Numbered from the stretch's first letter, positions 15,942 through 25,215 are shown. The stretch: DNA of 64,000 nt from Phytohabitans maris (GCF_031085175.1 NZ_JAVHUY010000003.1:248001-312000); one strand, 5' to 3'. Numbers and translations: made by a program. The notes: generated by a model from the sequence alone, not told the origin.

Positions 15942-17131
15942 CAGCCGCCGTACCCCTCGACCGGTACCTCCTTGTCGTCGCGCCACTCGATCAGCAGACC
16001 GGGTGCCTGCGACACGTTGTCCTTGTAGGTGATCTTGCCGAGGGCGCCGTCGAAGCCGGCCGAGCCGACCTCCCCCAGCGCCGTGTTGATCGCCTCGCGG
16101 TCGGTGCTGTCGGCCTGCTTCAGCGCGCGGGCCAGGAACCACACCTCGTCGTACGCGGCGGCGGCGTAGTTGTTGGGGAGCGCGTTGAACATCTTCTGGT
16201 ACCGGTCGACGAAGTTCTTGGCCTCCGGGGCCTGCACCAGGTTGCTGAAGTTGGTTGGCCAGAACACGCCGTACCCCTGGTCCTTGAGCGGGTTGATCGC
16301 GCCGGCCATGCCGATCGAACCGGCGATGATCCCGCCGTAGTTGGCCCGGCGCAGGGCCAGCACGATGGCGTTGTTGGCGGTACCGGAGGCGAGCACCACC
16401 ACCGCGTCCGGGTTCTTGGCGACCACTTTGGACACCACGCCGGAGGCGTCGGTGGCGGAGGTCGGCGACGCCTCCTTGGCCACGATGGTGAGCCCGGCCT
16501 GCTGGGCCAGCGGCGGCCAGACCGAGTCGGCCCACTTCTGGGTGCTGGAGACGTCGGAGTTGTAGATGATGGCGACGTTCTTGGCGTTCTTGTCGCGCAG
16601 GTACTCCGTCTCCCAGTGGAAGTACTGGTCGGCGGGGGGCGTGGCGGCCCAGACGTACTTGGTGCCCTGGGCGAACTCGCCGCTGCTGGACAGGTAGATC
16701 ATGGGTACCCGGGAGCGCTCGGCGAGCGGCGCCTCGGCGGCCACGACGGTCGACAGGATCGAGCCGAGCACCACGCTCGCCTTGGACTGGATCGCCTGGT
16801 TGAGCAGCGCGACGCCCTGGGCGGGCTGGCTGCCGGTGTCCTTGAAGTCGATCTCGAGCTTGGACTCGCCGAGGAACTTGCTGCTGTTGATCTCCTCGAG
16901 CGCGACCCGCTGGCCGTTCTCGCTGGCCTTGCCGGCCGGACCGGCGAACCCGGTGGTCTCCGAGATCGCGATGACCTTGATGGTGTCGGGCAGGCCGGCG
17001 CCGGCGCCGCCTCCCGCGGAATCCCCGCCGCCGCACCCGGCGGCGGTGAGGGCCACAGCGGCACCGGCGGCGAGCAGCATCCGCGGCCGCCACGAGCGCC
17101 TATAGAACCTGTCCACGAGCATCGTCCTCAT
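15941..17131 (-). CDS. Branched-chain-amino-acid-type ABC substrate-binding lipoprotein
   Basis: 396-residue Peripla_BP_6 receptor with signal peptide and lipobox LTAAGC (Cys33 from the chosen start), a Gly/Ala linker, then the receptor fold (KVIAISETTGFAGPAGK, VLGSILSTVVAAEAPLAE, AAYDEVWFLARAL). Several starts are possible (17176, 17131, 17122); 17131 gives a normal-length positively charged n-region. It has its own promoter and operator (17162-17201). The permease and ATPase genes lie just upstream at 17284-20624. In such catabolic loci the ligand is often an aromatic or other organic acid, not an amino acid. Confidence 0.9.
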   Translation of the reverse strand: MRTMLVDRFYRRSWRPRMLLAAGAAVALTAAGCGGGDSAGGGAGAGLPDTIKVIAISETTGFAGPAGKASENGQRVALEEINSSKFLGESKLEIDFKDTGSQPAQGVALLNQAIQSKASVVLGSILSTVVAAEAPLAERSRVPMIYLSSSGEFAQGTKYVWAATPPADQYFHWETEYLRDKNAKNVAIIYNSDVSSTQKWADSVWPPLAQQAGLTIVAKEASPTSATDASGVVSKVVAKNPDAVVVLASGTANNAIVLALRRANYGGIIAGSIGMAGAINPLKDQGYGVFWPTNFSNLVQAPEAKNFVDRYQKMFNALPNNYAAAAYDEVWFLARALKQADSTDREAINTALGEVGSAGFDGALGKITYKDNVSQAPGLLIEWRDDKEVPVEGYGG

Positions 17132-17161
17132 CTTTGAGTGAGCCCCGACCGTATCTAGGAC

Positions 17162-17177
17162 TATGATCTGCATCATA
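17162..17177. promoter_or_regulatory. Operator-like dyad TATGATCTGCATCATA
   Basis: 16-bp inverted repeat with 6-bp arms TATGAT/ATCATA and spacer CTGC, overlapping the -10 element of the binding-protein promoter. The half TGCATCAT recurs in the P450 operon promoter (minus strand of 26537-26546, TGCATCATTA), hinting at a common regulator. Confidence 0.45.
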
Positions 17178-17201
17178 AGTTTGATCTCGGTCGTAACGCA
17201 A
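17172..17201 (-). promoter_or_regulatory. Promoter of the binding protein/ligase/CoA-transferase operon
   Basis: Minus-strand TTGCGT (17196-17201), 18-bp spacer, TATGAT (17172-17177). It lies in the 152-bp gap between livF and the binding-protein gene; the dyad at 17162 covers the -10 and start region. Confidence 0.45.
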
Positions 17202-17283
17202 TGACAATCCGTTCATAACATGCGCATAGATTCGGTCGCCGCGTGCGCCCGGTCCGCCGTCGCCGGCGGCGTGGCGCGGCCGC

Positions 17284-18015
17284 TCAGCGACCCGCCGGCT
17301 CGTCGGGTAGGTCGACGAAGCCGCTGAGGGTGCCGACGCCGGCCTTGATCCGCCCGGTCGGGTCCACCTCGGTGATCTCCCCGCGCTCCATCACGATCGC
17401 GCTGGTCGCGAGCTCCTGTGCCATGGCGGCGTTCTGCTCGACCATGAGCACCGCGATGCCGGACGCGGAGATCGACTGTACGGTGCTCATCACCCTGTCG
17501 ACCGCGACCGGTGCGAGCCCCATCGAGGGCTCGTCCATCATCATCAGCTTCGGCGAGCTCATCAGCGCCCGGCCGAACGCGAGCATCTGCTGCTCGCCGC
17601 CGCTGAGCAGCCCCGCCTGCCGGTGCCGGCGCTGCGCCAGCACCGGGAAGCGGTCGTAGATGTCGCCCAGCAGCCGCGCCTTCTCGGTGCGGCCGGTGCG
17701 CGCGTACCCGCCGATCAGGAGGTTGTCCTGCACCGACAGGGGGCTGAAGATGCGCCGCCCCTCGGGTACGAGCGCGATGCCGGCCCGGCTGATCCGGTTG
17801 GTACGCCAGCGGGTGATGTCGTGGCCGTCGAAGACGACCCGCCCGCCCGCCTTGGGCGCCAGCCCCACGATCGAGCGGAGCAGCGAGCTCTTGCCGGCGC
17901 CGTTCGCGCCGAGCACGACGACCACGTCGCCGTCGCCGACCGTACCGGAGAAGTCCCGGACGGCGGTGACCGCGCCGTACCGGACGGACACGTGCGAGAT
18001 CTCAAGCAGCGGCAC
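17284..18015 (-). CDS. livF: Liv-type ABC transporter ATPase (LivF)
   Basis: 243-residue ABC ATPase: Walker A GANGAGKSS, Q-loop region IALVPEGRRIFSPLSVQDNL typical of LivF, signature LLSGGEQQMLAFGRAL, Walker B LMMMDEPSMGLAP, then VLMVEQN. GTG at 18015 overlaps the LivG stop. It pairs with LivG, LivM and LivH to form a four-gene permease complex served by the lipoprotein encoded downstream. Confidence 0.95.
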   Translation of the reverse strand: MPLLEISHVSVRYGAVTAVRDFSGTVGDGDVVVVLGANGAGKSSLLRSIVGLAPKAGGRVVFDGHDITRWRTNRISRAGIALVPEGRRIFSPLSVQDNLLIGGYARTGRTEKARLLGDIYDRFPVLAQRRHRQAGLLSGGEQQMLAFGRALMSSPKLMMMDEPSMGLAPVAVDRVMSTVQSISASGIAVLMVEQNAAMAQELATSAIVMERGEITEVDPTGRIKAGVGTLSGFVDLPDEPAGR

Positions 18016-18796
18016 GACGCCCCCTTCCCAGGTACGCCTCGACGACCTTCGGTTCGCGGATGCACTCGGCCGGGCGGGCGGAGGCGATCAGGTGCCCGCT
18101 GTCCAGCACGTACAGGTGGTCGCAGATGTCGACCATCATCTTCAGGTCGTGTTCGACCAGCACCTGCGTGACGCCCTCGTTGCGCAGCCGCAGCAGCAGC
18201 TCGCCGATCTCGTCGCGCTCGGCGCGGTTCATGCCGGCGGTCGGCTCGTCGAGCAGCAGCAGCCGCGGCTCGGCGGCGAGCGCCCGGGCGATCTCCACCT
18301 TGCGCTGCACGCCGTACGAGAGGCTGAGCGGCGGCTCGTCGCGCAGGTCCATCAGGTGCAGCCGCTCCAGGGCCGCCTCGGCGCGGGCGCGTACCGACGC
18401 CTCCCGGCTCCGGGTCCACCACGGCATCAGCCACTGCCGCACGAACGAGGACCCGTACACCGGCTGGTCGGCGCCGAGCATCGCGTTCTCCAGCACGGAG
18501 AACTGCGGCATCAGCCGGACCGTCTGGAACGTGCGGGCCAGCCCCATCCGGGCCACCTCGAACGGCGAGCGGCGCATGACGTCCGCGCCGCCGACCAGGA
18601 TGCTGCCGCTGGTCAGGTCGAGCAGCCGGGAGATGGCGGCGAGCAGGGTGCTCTTGCCGGAGCCGTTCGGGCCGGCGAGGCCGTAGAGCCGCCCCTCCTG
18701 CACGGTCAGCGACACCCCGTCGAGCGCCTTGACCCCGCCGAGGTTCACCGCGGCGTCGCGGACCTCGAGGCTCGGCACGCCGGTCACCGCGCTCAC
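18002..18796 (-). CDS. livG: Liv-type ABC transporter ATPase (LivG)
   Basis: 264-residue ABC ATPase of the LivG class: Walker A GPNGSGKST, GLARTFQTVRLMP Q-loop region, signature LSLSYGVQRKVEIARAL, Walker B LLLLDEPTAGMN, VLVEHDLKMM H-loop. GTG at 18796 overlaps the LivM stop by 4 bp (GTGA); an in-frame GTG at 18787 is the alternative. The signature is canonical here, unlike the second LivG-type domain in this window (50340-51082). Confidence 0.95.
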   Translation of the reverse strand: MSAVTGVPSLEVRDAAVNLGGVKALDGVSLTVQEGRLYGLAGPNGSGKSTLLAAISRLLDLTSGSILVGGADVMRRSPFEVARMGLARTFQTVRLMPQFSVLENAMLGADQPVYGSSFVRQWLMPWWTRSREASVRARAEAALERLHLMDLRDEPPLSLSYGVQRKVEIARALAAEPRLLLLDEPTAGMNRAERDEIGELLLRLRNEGVTQVLVEHDLKMMVDICDHLYVLDSGHLIASARPAECIREPKVVEAYLGRGRRAAA

Positions 18797-19740
18797 CCCT
18801 TCACCCGGTCGGCCGGGACCGGCTCGGCCCGCGCGGCCGCGCCCCGGTCGGGCGGTGGGCCGCCGGAGGGTACGAGCGCCGGCGGGCGCGCCGGCCGCAG
18901 CCGCGGGGCGAGCCGGCGCCAGAGCCAGCGCAGCGCGCCGAGCACGCCTTCCGGCGCGTACATCACGACCAGGACCAGGACGACGCCGTACACCAGGTGC
19001 TGGTACTCGCCGATGGTGGCGGCCAGGGTGGGCAGCCAGGTGATGATGACCGTGCCGATCACCGCGCCGATCCACGACGAGGTGCCGCCGATGACCGCCA
19101 TCGTGAGCGTCGTGATGATCAGCGTGAAGCCGGCCGAGGTCGGCTGCACGGTGCTGAACGTCAGCACGTACAGCGAGCCGGAGAGCGCGCCGAGCGCGGC
19201 CGAGATCGCGAAGACGGTGCGCTTGCGGCTCTTCAGGTCGACGCCGACGCTCATCACGAGCTCCTCGCTCGCCTTGATGCCGACCAGCGCCCGGCCGACC
19301 GCGCGCCGTTCGAGCTGGCTGACCGCGAGGATCGCGACGAGCGCGGCGGCGAGCAGCCCGCCGGTGCCGATGCCGAGCGGCACGCCGAGCAGGCCGAGCG
19401 CCCCGCCGGTCAGCTCTCCCCCGTTGGTCGCCACGACCGTGAGGATCAGGTCGAACGCGAACGTGACCATGCCGAGATAGAGGCCGCGCAGGCGGATCAG
19501 CGGCGCGGACATCAGGTACGCCACGAGCCCGGAGACGACGATCATCAGCAGCATCGCCGGGAGGACCGGCCAGCCGCGCATGGTCAGGATGCCGGTGCCG
19601 TACGCCCCGACGCCGTAGAAGCCGATGCTGGCGAAGCTGAACACGCCGGAGCGGAGCGCGATCTGGACGCTCAACGCCAGCGGGACGCTGATCAGCATCC
19701 CCTGGATCAGCGTGAGGTGGCTGAAGTACCAGCTGTTCAT
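18793..19740 (-). CDS. livM: Liv-type ABC transporter permease (LivM)
   Basis: 315-residue inner-membrane permease with about eight to ten hydrophobic segments. Family hallmarks are LSVQIALRSGVFSFASIGFYGVGAY near 30-55 and a loop KASEELVMSVGVDLKSRKRTVFAIS near 180 that contacts the ATPase. The C-terminal tail is long and Arg/Pro-rich and predicted cytosolic. ATG at 19740 overlaps the LivH stop (ATGA). It forms the transport channel with LivH. Confidence 0.95.
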   Translation of the reverse strand: MNSWYFSHLTLIQGMLISVPLALSVQIALRSGVFSFASIGFYGVGAYGTGILTMRGWPVLPAMLLMIVVSGLVAYLMSAPLIRLRGLYLGMVTFAFDLILTVVATNGGELTGGALGLLGVPLGIGTGGLLAAALVAILAVSQLERRAVGRALVGIKASEELVMSVGVDLKSRKRTVFAISAALGALSGSLYVLTFSTVQPTSAGFTLIITTLTMAVIGGTSSWIGAVIGTVIITWLPTLAATIGEYQHLVYGVVLVLVVMYAPEGVLGALRWLWRRLAPRLRPARPPALVPSGGPPPDRGAAARAEPVPADRVKG

Positions 19741-20624
19741 ACCCGCTCCGCCAATCCCTTGCCGACCACGCCCTGCGGGCGCAGCAGGATGACCAGGAGG
19801 ATGATCGCGAACGAGATCGCGTCGACCCAGGTGCCCGAGGTCTGCGAGATGACCGCGGTCTCGGTGGCGGCCAGGACCACCGCGCCGATCGCCGTACCCC
19901 AGACGCTGCCGACCGAGCCCAGGATGATGATCGCGAAGCCCTTGAGCATGAAGGGCTCGCCGCTGCCCGGGGTCAGCGCCCCGAGGTAGATCACCAGCAG
20001 CATCCCGGCCAGGCCGGCGAGGGATCCGGCGATCAGCATGGTCACCGCGGACAGGGCCCGGGTGTTCACGCCCATCAGCTCGGCCGTCTCGCCGTCGTAG
20101 GCGACCGCCCGCAGGGCCCGGCCGGTGCGGCTCCGGGAGACCCACAGCGCCAGCGCGGTGCAGAGCGCGGCGCCGAGCAGGATGATCGCGATCTGGATCG
20201 TGGAGATCTGGGCGTTGTCGCCGAGGCGGTACGCGCTCCAGTCCAGGTGCCCGATGCCGAACGGGCTGTCGTGCGTGTACGCCACGGCGAGCGTCACCGG
20301 GATGCCCGCGGCGCCCACCCCGGCGATCAGCGTGAGCAGCTCCGCCTGTCTCTTGTCGGTGACCTTGGCGCGGATATGTCGGAAGACGATGACGTCGAGC
20401 AGCAGCGTGCAGACGCCGGCGGTGCCGACGCCGATCACGAACAGCAGCCCGAGCGGCAGGTCGACGTGCTGGGTGACGACGTACGCGGTGAAGGCGCTGA
20501 ACATCATCAGCGCTCCGTGGGCCAGGTTCAGCACGTCCAGTGCGCCCCAGGACAGGGTGAGCCCCAGGCTGAACAGCACGTAGACCGCACAGAGCACCGC
20601 GCCGTTGATCATCTGCTGGGTCAT
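19737..20624 (-). CDS. livH: Liv-type ABC transporter permease (LivH)
   Basis: 295-residue permease. N-terminus NGAVLCAVYVLFSLGLTLSWG followed by LDVLNLAHGALMMFSA is the LivH signature, and a later AYDGETAELMGVNTR loop is the ATPase-coupling helix. First gene of the livHMGF operon, with a strong promoter at 20673-20701 in the 107-bp gap after the upstream reductase gene. The spacing and promoter imply that transport can be expressed independently of the P450 operon. Confidence 0.95.
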   Translation of the reverse strand: MTQQMINGAVLCAVYVLFSLGLTLSWGALDVLNLAHGALMMFSAFTAYVVTQHVDLPLGLLFVIGVGTAGVCTLLLDVIVFRHIRAKVTDKRQAELLTLIAGVGAAGIPVTLAVAYTHDSPFGIGHLDWSAYRLGDNAQISTIQIAIILLGAALCTALALWVSRSRTGRALRAVAYDGETAELMGVNTRALSAVTMLIAGSLAGLAGMLLVIYLGALTPGSGEPFMLKGFAIIILGSVGSVWGTAIGAVVLAATETAVISQTSGTWVDAISFAIILLVILLRPQGVVGKGLAERV

Positions 20625-20672
20625 GGGGGCTCCCCTCGCGATGTCGATCAGGGGGCGATCTTGTAATCACTG

Positions 20673-20701
20673 ATAATGGTAGGAATGAAATGCGCTGTCA
20701 A
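20673..20701 (-). promoter_or_regulatory. Strong promoter of livHMGF
   Basis: Minus-strand TTGACA (20696-20701), exactly 17 bp, CATTAT (20673-20678). An imperfect palindrome TTATCA-G-TGATTA overlaps the -10 and start site (about 20663-20675) and may be an operator. This is the best consensus promoter in the window. Confidence 0.6.
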
Positions 20702-20731
20702 GGAACGGAAACAATCCCGTGACATGCGCGG

Positions 20732-21682
20732 TCACCGACCGGCGGCGGTCCCCTCGCGGCCGGCCTCCTCGCGGGCGGCCACCAGCAGCCGCAGCGCGCC
20801 GAGCACCGGCGTGGGTACGCCCAGCCGGGCGCCGAGCGCCTCGATCTCGCCGGCGTACTCGCCGATCTCGGTCGGCCGCCCGCCGCGCAGCGACTGGTAC
20901 GTGGAGCCGAGGTTGTCCCGGGCGACCGGGCGGCCGGCGAACCGGGCGCTGAGGAAGGCCCGGTCGGGGCGTACCCCGAGCGCCTCGGCGACCGCGAGCA
21001 CCTCGGCCCGGGCCCGCTCCATGACCTCCCACGCGGACGGGCTCCGGGTGATCGCCCGGACCGGCAGGAACAGCGCGCCGGCGACCGCGTTCGAGACCGC
21101 GTTCACCGCCTTCTCCCAGAGCATCGCGTCCCGGTCGGGGTGCAGGCGCACGGGCAGCGCCGGGGACGCCAGCGGCTCCAGCAGCGCCGCGACGCGGCCG
21201 GCCCGGTCGGGCGGCGGGGCGGCCACGAGCGGCCCGAGCACGGTGTGGTCGACGACCCCCGGGCCGACGTACGCGGCGCCCTGGTAGATCACGCCGGCGA
21301 CGCCGCGCGGGTCCGCCTTCTCGACCGCGTCCGCGCTGGCGAGGCCGTTCTGCAGCGCCACGATCGCGCCGTCCGGCGCGGCCAGCGAGCAGCCCAGCCC
21401 GACCGCCCACCCGGTGTCGTAGCTCTTGTGCAGCAACAGCACCACGTCGTACGCGGAGGCCGGCGCCGCGGTGGCCGCGACGATCGCCGGGCGGGCGCGC
21501 AGCGAGGGCTCCCCGGTGGCCAGCCGCCGCACCTCGACGCCGCGCGCCCGGATCGCCTCGACCGCCTCCGGCCGGCGGCTGACCACGGTCACCGCGGTCC
21601 GCCCGTCGTGGGCCAGCAGGGCGCCGACGAGCTGCCCGAGCGCGCCGGCACCGACCACCGCGACCCGGACCCGGGCCGGCAT
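20732..21682 (-). CDS. Ketopantoate reductase-like (PanE/ApbA) oxidoreductase
   Basis: 316-residue NADP-dependent 2-oxoacid reductase family protein. Rossmann motif VVGAGALGQLVGALLAH near residues 9-25, LQNGLASADAV in the middle, and the C-terminal ApbA_C helix bundle with the catalytic Lys in AMLWEKAVNAVSNAVAG. Pantothenate synthesis is unlikely to be its job here: it is the last gene of a P450 operon, so reduction or oxidation of a pathway keto-acid is more plausible. ATG overlaps the SDR stop. Confidence 0.85.
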   Translation of the reverse strand: MPARVRVAVVGAGALGQLVGALLAHDGRTAVTVVSRRPEAVEAIRARGVEVRRLATGEPSLRARPAIVAATAAPASAYDVVLLLHKSYDTGWAVGLGCSLAAPDGAIVALQNGLASADAVEKADPRGVAGVIYQGAAYVGPGVVDHTVLGPLVAAPPPDRAGRVAALLEPLASPALPVRLHPDRDAMLWEKAVNAVSNAVAGALFLPVRAITRSPSAWEVMERARAEVLAVAEALGVRPDRAFLSARFAGRPVARDNLGSTYQSLRGGRPTEIGEYAGEIEALGARLGVPTPVLGALRLLVAAREEAGREGTAAGR

Positions 21683-22521
21683 CAGGGTGCCCGCCGTCCC
21701 GCCTCGAAGATCGCTCCGCCGGCCGCGTTGTCGCCCTTGGTCCAGTACGAGTTGCCCGGTATCGCGGTGAAGCCGCCGTCCACCACCAGCGTGTGCGCGG
21801 TGATCATCTCGGCGGCCGGGCCGGCCAGGAACGCCACCGCCTCGGCGATGTCCTCGGCGTAGGCCGGGCGCTTGCCGTCCGTACGCGCCTTGAGCAGCTC
21901 GACGGTCCGCTCGATCGCGGTGGCGTCGCCGGTGGCGAGGTCGGCGTTCATCGGCGTGGCGGTGGGGCCGGGCATGACCGCGTTGACCCGGATGCCGTAC
22001 GGGCGCAGCTCGCCGGCGACCGAGCGCATCAGGCCGAGGATGCCGGCCTTCGCCGCGCTGTACGCGTGGTTGCCCACCCCGCCGGCGACCGCGGCCGGGC
22101 TGGTGGTCGCGATGATCACGCCGCTCTCCCGGGGGCGCATCACCCGGGCCGCGTGCTTCATCGACACGAACACGCCGCGCAGGTCGATCGCCCACGTGGC
22201 GTCCACGGCGGCCATGTCGGCGGTGTGGATCGGCCCGTACGCGCCGAAGACGCCGGCGTTGGCGAACATCAGGTCGAGCCGCCCGAAGGCCTCGACGGCC
22301 AGGTCGACCGCGGCGGCGATGTCGTCCTCGCGGGCCACGTCGACGCGGAGCGCCCGGGCCGCGGGGCCGATCCGCCAGGCGAGCTCCTCCGCCCGCTCGG
22401 CCTGTACGTCGGCGAGCACGACCCGCCAGCCCCGGTCGGCGAGCAGCCGCGCGGTCGCCGCCCCGATCCCGCTGGCCGCCCCGGTGACGACCGCGACGTC
22501 GCCGTCGCGCCGGTCGCTCAC
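21682..22521 (-). CDS. SDR family oxidoreductase
   Basis: 279-residue classical short-chain dehydrogenase: VVTGAASGIGAATARLLA cofactor motif at ~11-28, FANAGVFG, catalytic Ser in ATTSPAAVAGG and Tyr-Lys in AYSAAKAG. The C-terminus is extended relative to a usual 250-residue SDR (FTAIPGNSYWTKGDNAAGG). It overlaps the ferredoxin stop by 4 bp. In a P450 operon it most likely oxidises the alcohol formed by hydroxylation to a ketone (inference). Confidence 0.9.
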   Translation of the reverse strand: MSDRRDGDVAVVTGAASGIGAATARLLADRGWRVVLADVQAERAEELAWRIGPAARALRVDVAREDDIAAAVDLAVEAFGRLDLMFANAGVFGAYGPIHTADMAAVDATWAIDLRGVFVSMKHAARVMRPRESGVIIATTSPAAVAGGVGNHAYSAAKAGILGLMRSVAGELRPYGIRVNAVMPGPTATPMNADLATGDATAIERTVELLKARTDGKRPAYAEDIAEAVAFLAGPAAEMITAHTLVVDGGFTAIPGNSYWTKGDNAAGGAIFEAGRRAP

Positions 22522-22745
22522 GAGGTGGCCGCGGTGTGGTCGCGCAGGCGGATGGCCTGCACCGGGCAGTTGCCGGCGGCGTCCTCGACCACGCCGCGCA
22601 GCGCGGCCGGCACCGGGTCGCGCAGGACGACCGCGCGCTCCTCGTCGTCCACGTCGAAGACCTCGGCCGCGTAGACGAGGCAGAGCGCGTGCCCCTCGCA
22701 GGCGACGCGGTCGACCTCCACGCTGAAGTCGTCACCTGTCGTCAT
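22518..22745 (-). CDS. [3Fe-4S] ferredoxin (P450 partner type)
   Basis: 75-residue ferredoxin with only three cluster cysteines, in CEGHALC (residues ~16-22) and NCP near 59, i.e. the CxxHxxC...CP pattern of actinobacterial P450 ferredoxins in which a His replaces the fourth ligand. It is encoded between a ferredoxin reductase and an SDR and just downstream of two P450 genes, giving a complete electron chain NAD(P)H to FdR to Fd to P450. A second such ferredoxin is at 28725-28931. Confidence 0.92.
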   Translation of the reverse strand: MTTGDDFSVEVDRVACEGHALCLVYAAEVFDVDDEERAVVLRDPVPAALRGVVEDAAGNCPVQAIRLRDHTAATS

Positions 22746-22792
22746 CGGTCACACCCTCCACTTCGGATCGTCAGGCCGCGGGTGAGCTTCCA

Positions 22793-23998
22793 TCAGGCCG
22801 CCGCCAGCTCGCGGACGGCGCCGGCGACCTCGCGGAACGGCGCCTTGGCGGCCAGCTTGGCGCGCAGGGCCAGCACCTGCTTGGGCCGGCCGATGCCGAG
22901 CACGGCGGTGGCCCGCTTCCCGTCGCCGTACGCGGCCAGCAGCGAGCGGCCGTCCGCGCCGGCCCGGGTCTCGACCTCGTCGCCGGGGCGGGGCAGGCCG
23001 AAGCACTGCAGCTTGGTGCGGCACTGGTCGCTCCAGAAGTAGTGCAGCGGGTCCAGCGGCTGGCGGGCGTCCCGGGCGGCCAGCAGGTTGCCGGCCACCG
23101 CCTGCGCCTGGGCGGCCGTGGTGGTCCAGTGCTCGACCCGGACCGGCACGTCCGAGCCGGGGTAGCGCCACGCGGCGGCGTCGCCGACCGCGTACACGTC
23201 GCGGGCCGAGGTCTCGCCGAACGCGTCGCAGACGATGCCGTCCGCCAGCTCCAGGCCGGAGTCGGCCAGCCAGTCCACGGCCGGCCGTACGCCGACGCAG
23301 ACCGCCACCACCGCCGCGTCGACGGTGCCCGCGGCGGAGAGCACCAGATGGCGCTCCTCGCCGAGCCGCAGGACGCCGGTGACCGTGACGCCGCACCGCA
23401 CGTCCACGCCGTCGGCGGCCTGCAGGTCCCGGACGTGGCCACCGACCTGCGCCCCGAGCACCCCGTGCAGCGGCGTCGGCGCGGTCTCGACCAGCGTCAC
23501 CGGCGTGCCGTTCGCCGCGGCCGCCGAGGCGATCTCGCAGCCCATGAAGCCACCGCCGACGACGGCCAGCTTCCGGTACCGGTGGATCGCCCCGCGCAGC
23601 TCCAGGGCGTCCGCGTACGTGCGGACGGTGTGCGACATGTCGGCGAGCAGCGGGAGCCCGCGCGGGGTGGTACCGGTGGCGAGCACCGCCGCGGTGTACG
23701 GGACCTCGGTGCCGTCGTCGAGCAGGACCGCCCGGCCGGCCACGTCGAGCCCGGCCGCGCGGCGCCCGAGGAGCAGGTCGCAGAGGTCCGCATACGCGTC
23801 CGGCGCGCGCAGGTACGGCGGCTCGTGCAGCCGCTGCCCGTCGAGCAGCTGCTTGGACAGGGGCGGCCGGTCGTACGGGACCAGCCGCTCGTCGCTGATC
23901 AGCGTGATCTGGCCGCGGTGGCCGAGGCGGCGCAGCGCCTCGACGGTACGCAGCCCGCCCAGTCCCCCGCCGACGACGACGATCCGGTCCCCCGTCAC
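22793..23998 (-). CDS. NAD(P)H:ferredoxin reductase (FAD, rhodocoxin/putidaredoxin-reductase type)
   Basis: 401 residues. Two dinucleotide-binding motifs, VVVGGGLGGLRTVEALR for FAD at ~7-23 and LAVVGGGFMGCEIASAA for NAD(P)H near 145, plus LISDERLVPYDRPPLSK and the FAD-site AVGDAAAWR near 272. The C-terminal reductase domain has YFWSDQ. The gene is 4 bp after the P450 stop and 47 bp before the ferredoxin. It feeds electrons to one or both ferredoxins of the island. Confidence 0.93.
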   Translation of the reverse strand: MTGDRIVVVGGGLGGLRTVEALRRLGHRGQITLISDERLVPYDRPPLSKQLLDGQRLHEPPYLRAPDAYADLCDLLLGRRAAGLDVAGRAVLLDDGTEVPYTAAVLATGTTPRGLPLLADMSHTVRTYADALELRGAIHRYRKLAVVGGGFMGCEIASAAAANGTPVTLVETAPTPLHGVLGAQVGGHVRDLQAADGVDVRCGVTVTGVLRLGEERHLVLSAAGTVDAAVVAVCVGVRPAVDWLADSGLELADGIVCDAFGETSARDVYAVGDAAAWRYPGSDVPVRVEHWTTTAAQAQAVAGNLLAARDARQPLDPLHYFWSDQCRTKLQCFGLPRPGDEVETRAGADGRSLLAAYGDGKRATAVLGIGRPKQVLALRAKLAAKAPFREVAGAVRELAAA

Positions 23999-24002
23999 GG
24001 CG

Positions 24003-25196
24003 TCACGACCAGACCAGCGGCAGCGACCGCAGGCTCAGCTGGTGGCCGCGCTCGACCAGCTCGGTGCCGGGCGCCAGCGCGTACTCGGGGATCTGCCGGT
24101 GCCACTCGCGGACCACGACCTCGATCTCGTGGCGGGCCAGGTGCATGCCGAGGCAGCGGTGCACGCCGGCGCCGAAGCCGAGGTGGTGGCCGGTGTTCGG
24201 GCGGTCCAGCCGGAACTCCTCCGGGCACTCGAACTTGCGCGGGTCGCGGTTGGCCGAGGCGATGCCGAGCCAGACGATGTCGCCGGCCTTCATCGGCAGG
24301 CCGTGGAAGTCGACGTCCTTCACCACCAGCCGCCCCTCCTGCAGGATCAGCGAGTACAGCCGGATGAACTCCTCGATCGCCTTGGGCACCAGGTCGGGGT
24401 CCTCCCGCAGCAGCCGCCGGTGCTCCTGGTGGGTGGCGAGGTGGGCGAAGACGTACCCGAGGCCGCTGCGGGTGGTGTCCAGCCCGGCGGTGACCAGCGA
24501 CAGGCAGACCGTCTTGAGGTCCTCCTTGCTCAGCCACCGCGGCCCGTGCTCGGGGTGCAGCATGCGGCTGAGGAAGTCGGTCTCCGGGTCGCGCGGGGCC
24601 CGCCGCCGGTCCTCGATCGCGCCGTCGAAGTAGTCCAGGATGGACGCGACCGCCGCCTCCGCCTCCGGTCCTTTGTAGAGGTTGGCGAAGAGCGCGCCGA
24701 CCCACTCCAGGAACTTCGGGCCGTCCTCGACCGGCATGCCGATCGTGGCCAGGAACATCTCGGTGGGGTACCGGAGCGCGAAGCCGTCGACCAGGTCGGT
24801 CCCGCCCAGCGGCGCCACCTCCTCGACCAGCTCCCGGGCGCGCCGGCGGGCCAGGGCGTCCAGGCCCCGCACGGCCGCCGGCGAGAACCAGCGGTTGAGC
24901 ACCCGCCGCAGCCGTACGTGCTCCTCGCCGTCCAGGTTGTTGGGCATGAAGCGCACCTTGCGGTCCGGGCTGAGCGCGTTGGAGACCGCGTTGGAGAAGT
25001 ACTCCGGCATCTGGATGGCCTCCAGCACGTGCTCGTACCGGGTGACCATCCAGAACGGGTGGCTGGTGGAGTCGTTGCGGTGGAACGGCGCGGCCTCGCG
25101 CTCCGCGGACGCCAGCGCGTAGTGCGACAGCATCGGGCCGTCGTGGCGGTAGTCGGTGTGGCTGATCGGGCAGCCGGACTGGTCGGTCGAGGTCAC
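24003..25196 (-). CDS. Cytochrome P450 (canonical motifs)
   Basis: 397-residue bacterial class I P450. I-helix AGLDTTRSGLG with the normal acid-Thr pair near residue 240, ExxR in EEFIRLYS, and heme loop FGAGVHRCLG with the ligand Cys348. GTG at 25196 follows the other P450 gene after 19 bp. No membrane anchor. Together with reductase and ferredoxin downstream it should hydroxylate the primary substrate of the island; the substrate is not predictable from sequence alone. Confidence 0.94.
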   Translation of the reverse strand: MTSTDQSGCPISHTDYRHDGPMLSHYALASAEREAAPFHRNDSTSHPFWMVTRYEHVLEAIQMPEYFSNAVSNALSPDRKVRFMPNNLDGEEHVRLRRVLNRWFSPAAVRGLDALARRRARELVEEVAPLGGTDLVDGFALRYPTEMFLATIGMPVEDGPKFLEWVGALFANLYKGPEAEAAVASILDYFDGAIEDRRRAPRDPETDFLSRMLHPEHGPRWLSKEDLKTVCLSLVTAGLDTTRSGLGYVFAHLATHQEHRRLLREDPDLVPKAIEEFIRLYSLILQEGRLVVKDVDFHGLPMKAGDIVWLGIASANRDPRKFECPEEFRLDRPNTGHHLGFGAGVHRCLGMHLARHEIEVVVREWHRQIPEYALAPGTELVERGHQLSLRSLPLVWS

Positions 25197-25215
25197 GACG
25201 TTCTGCCTTCCATGC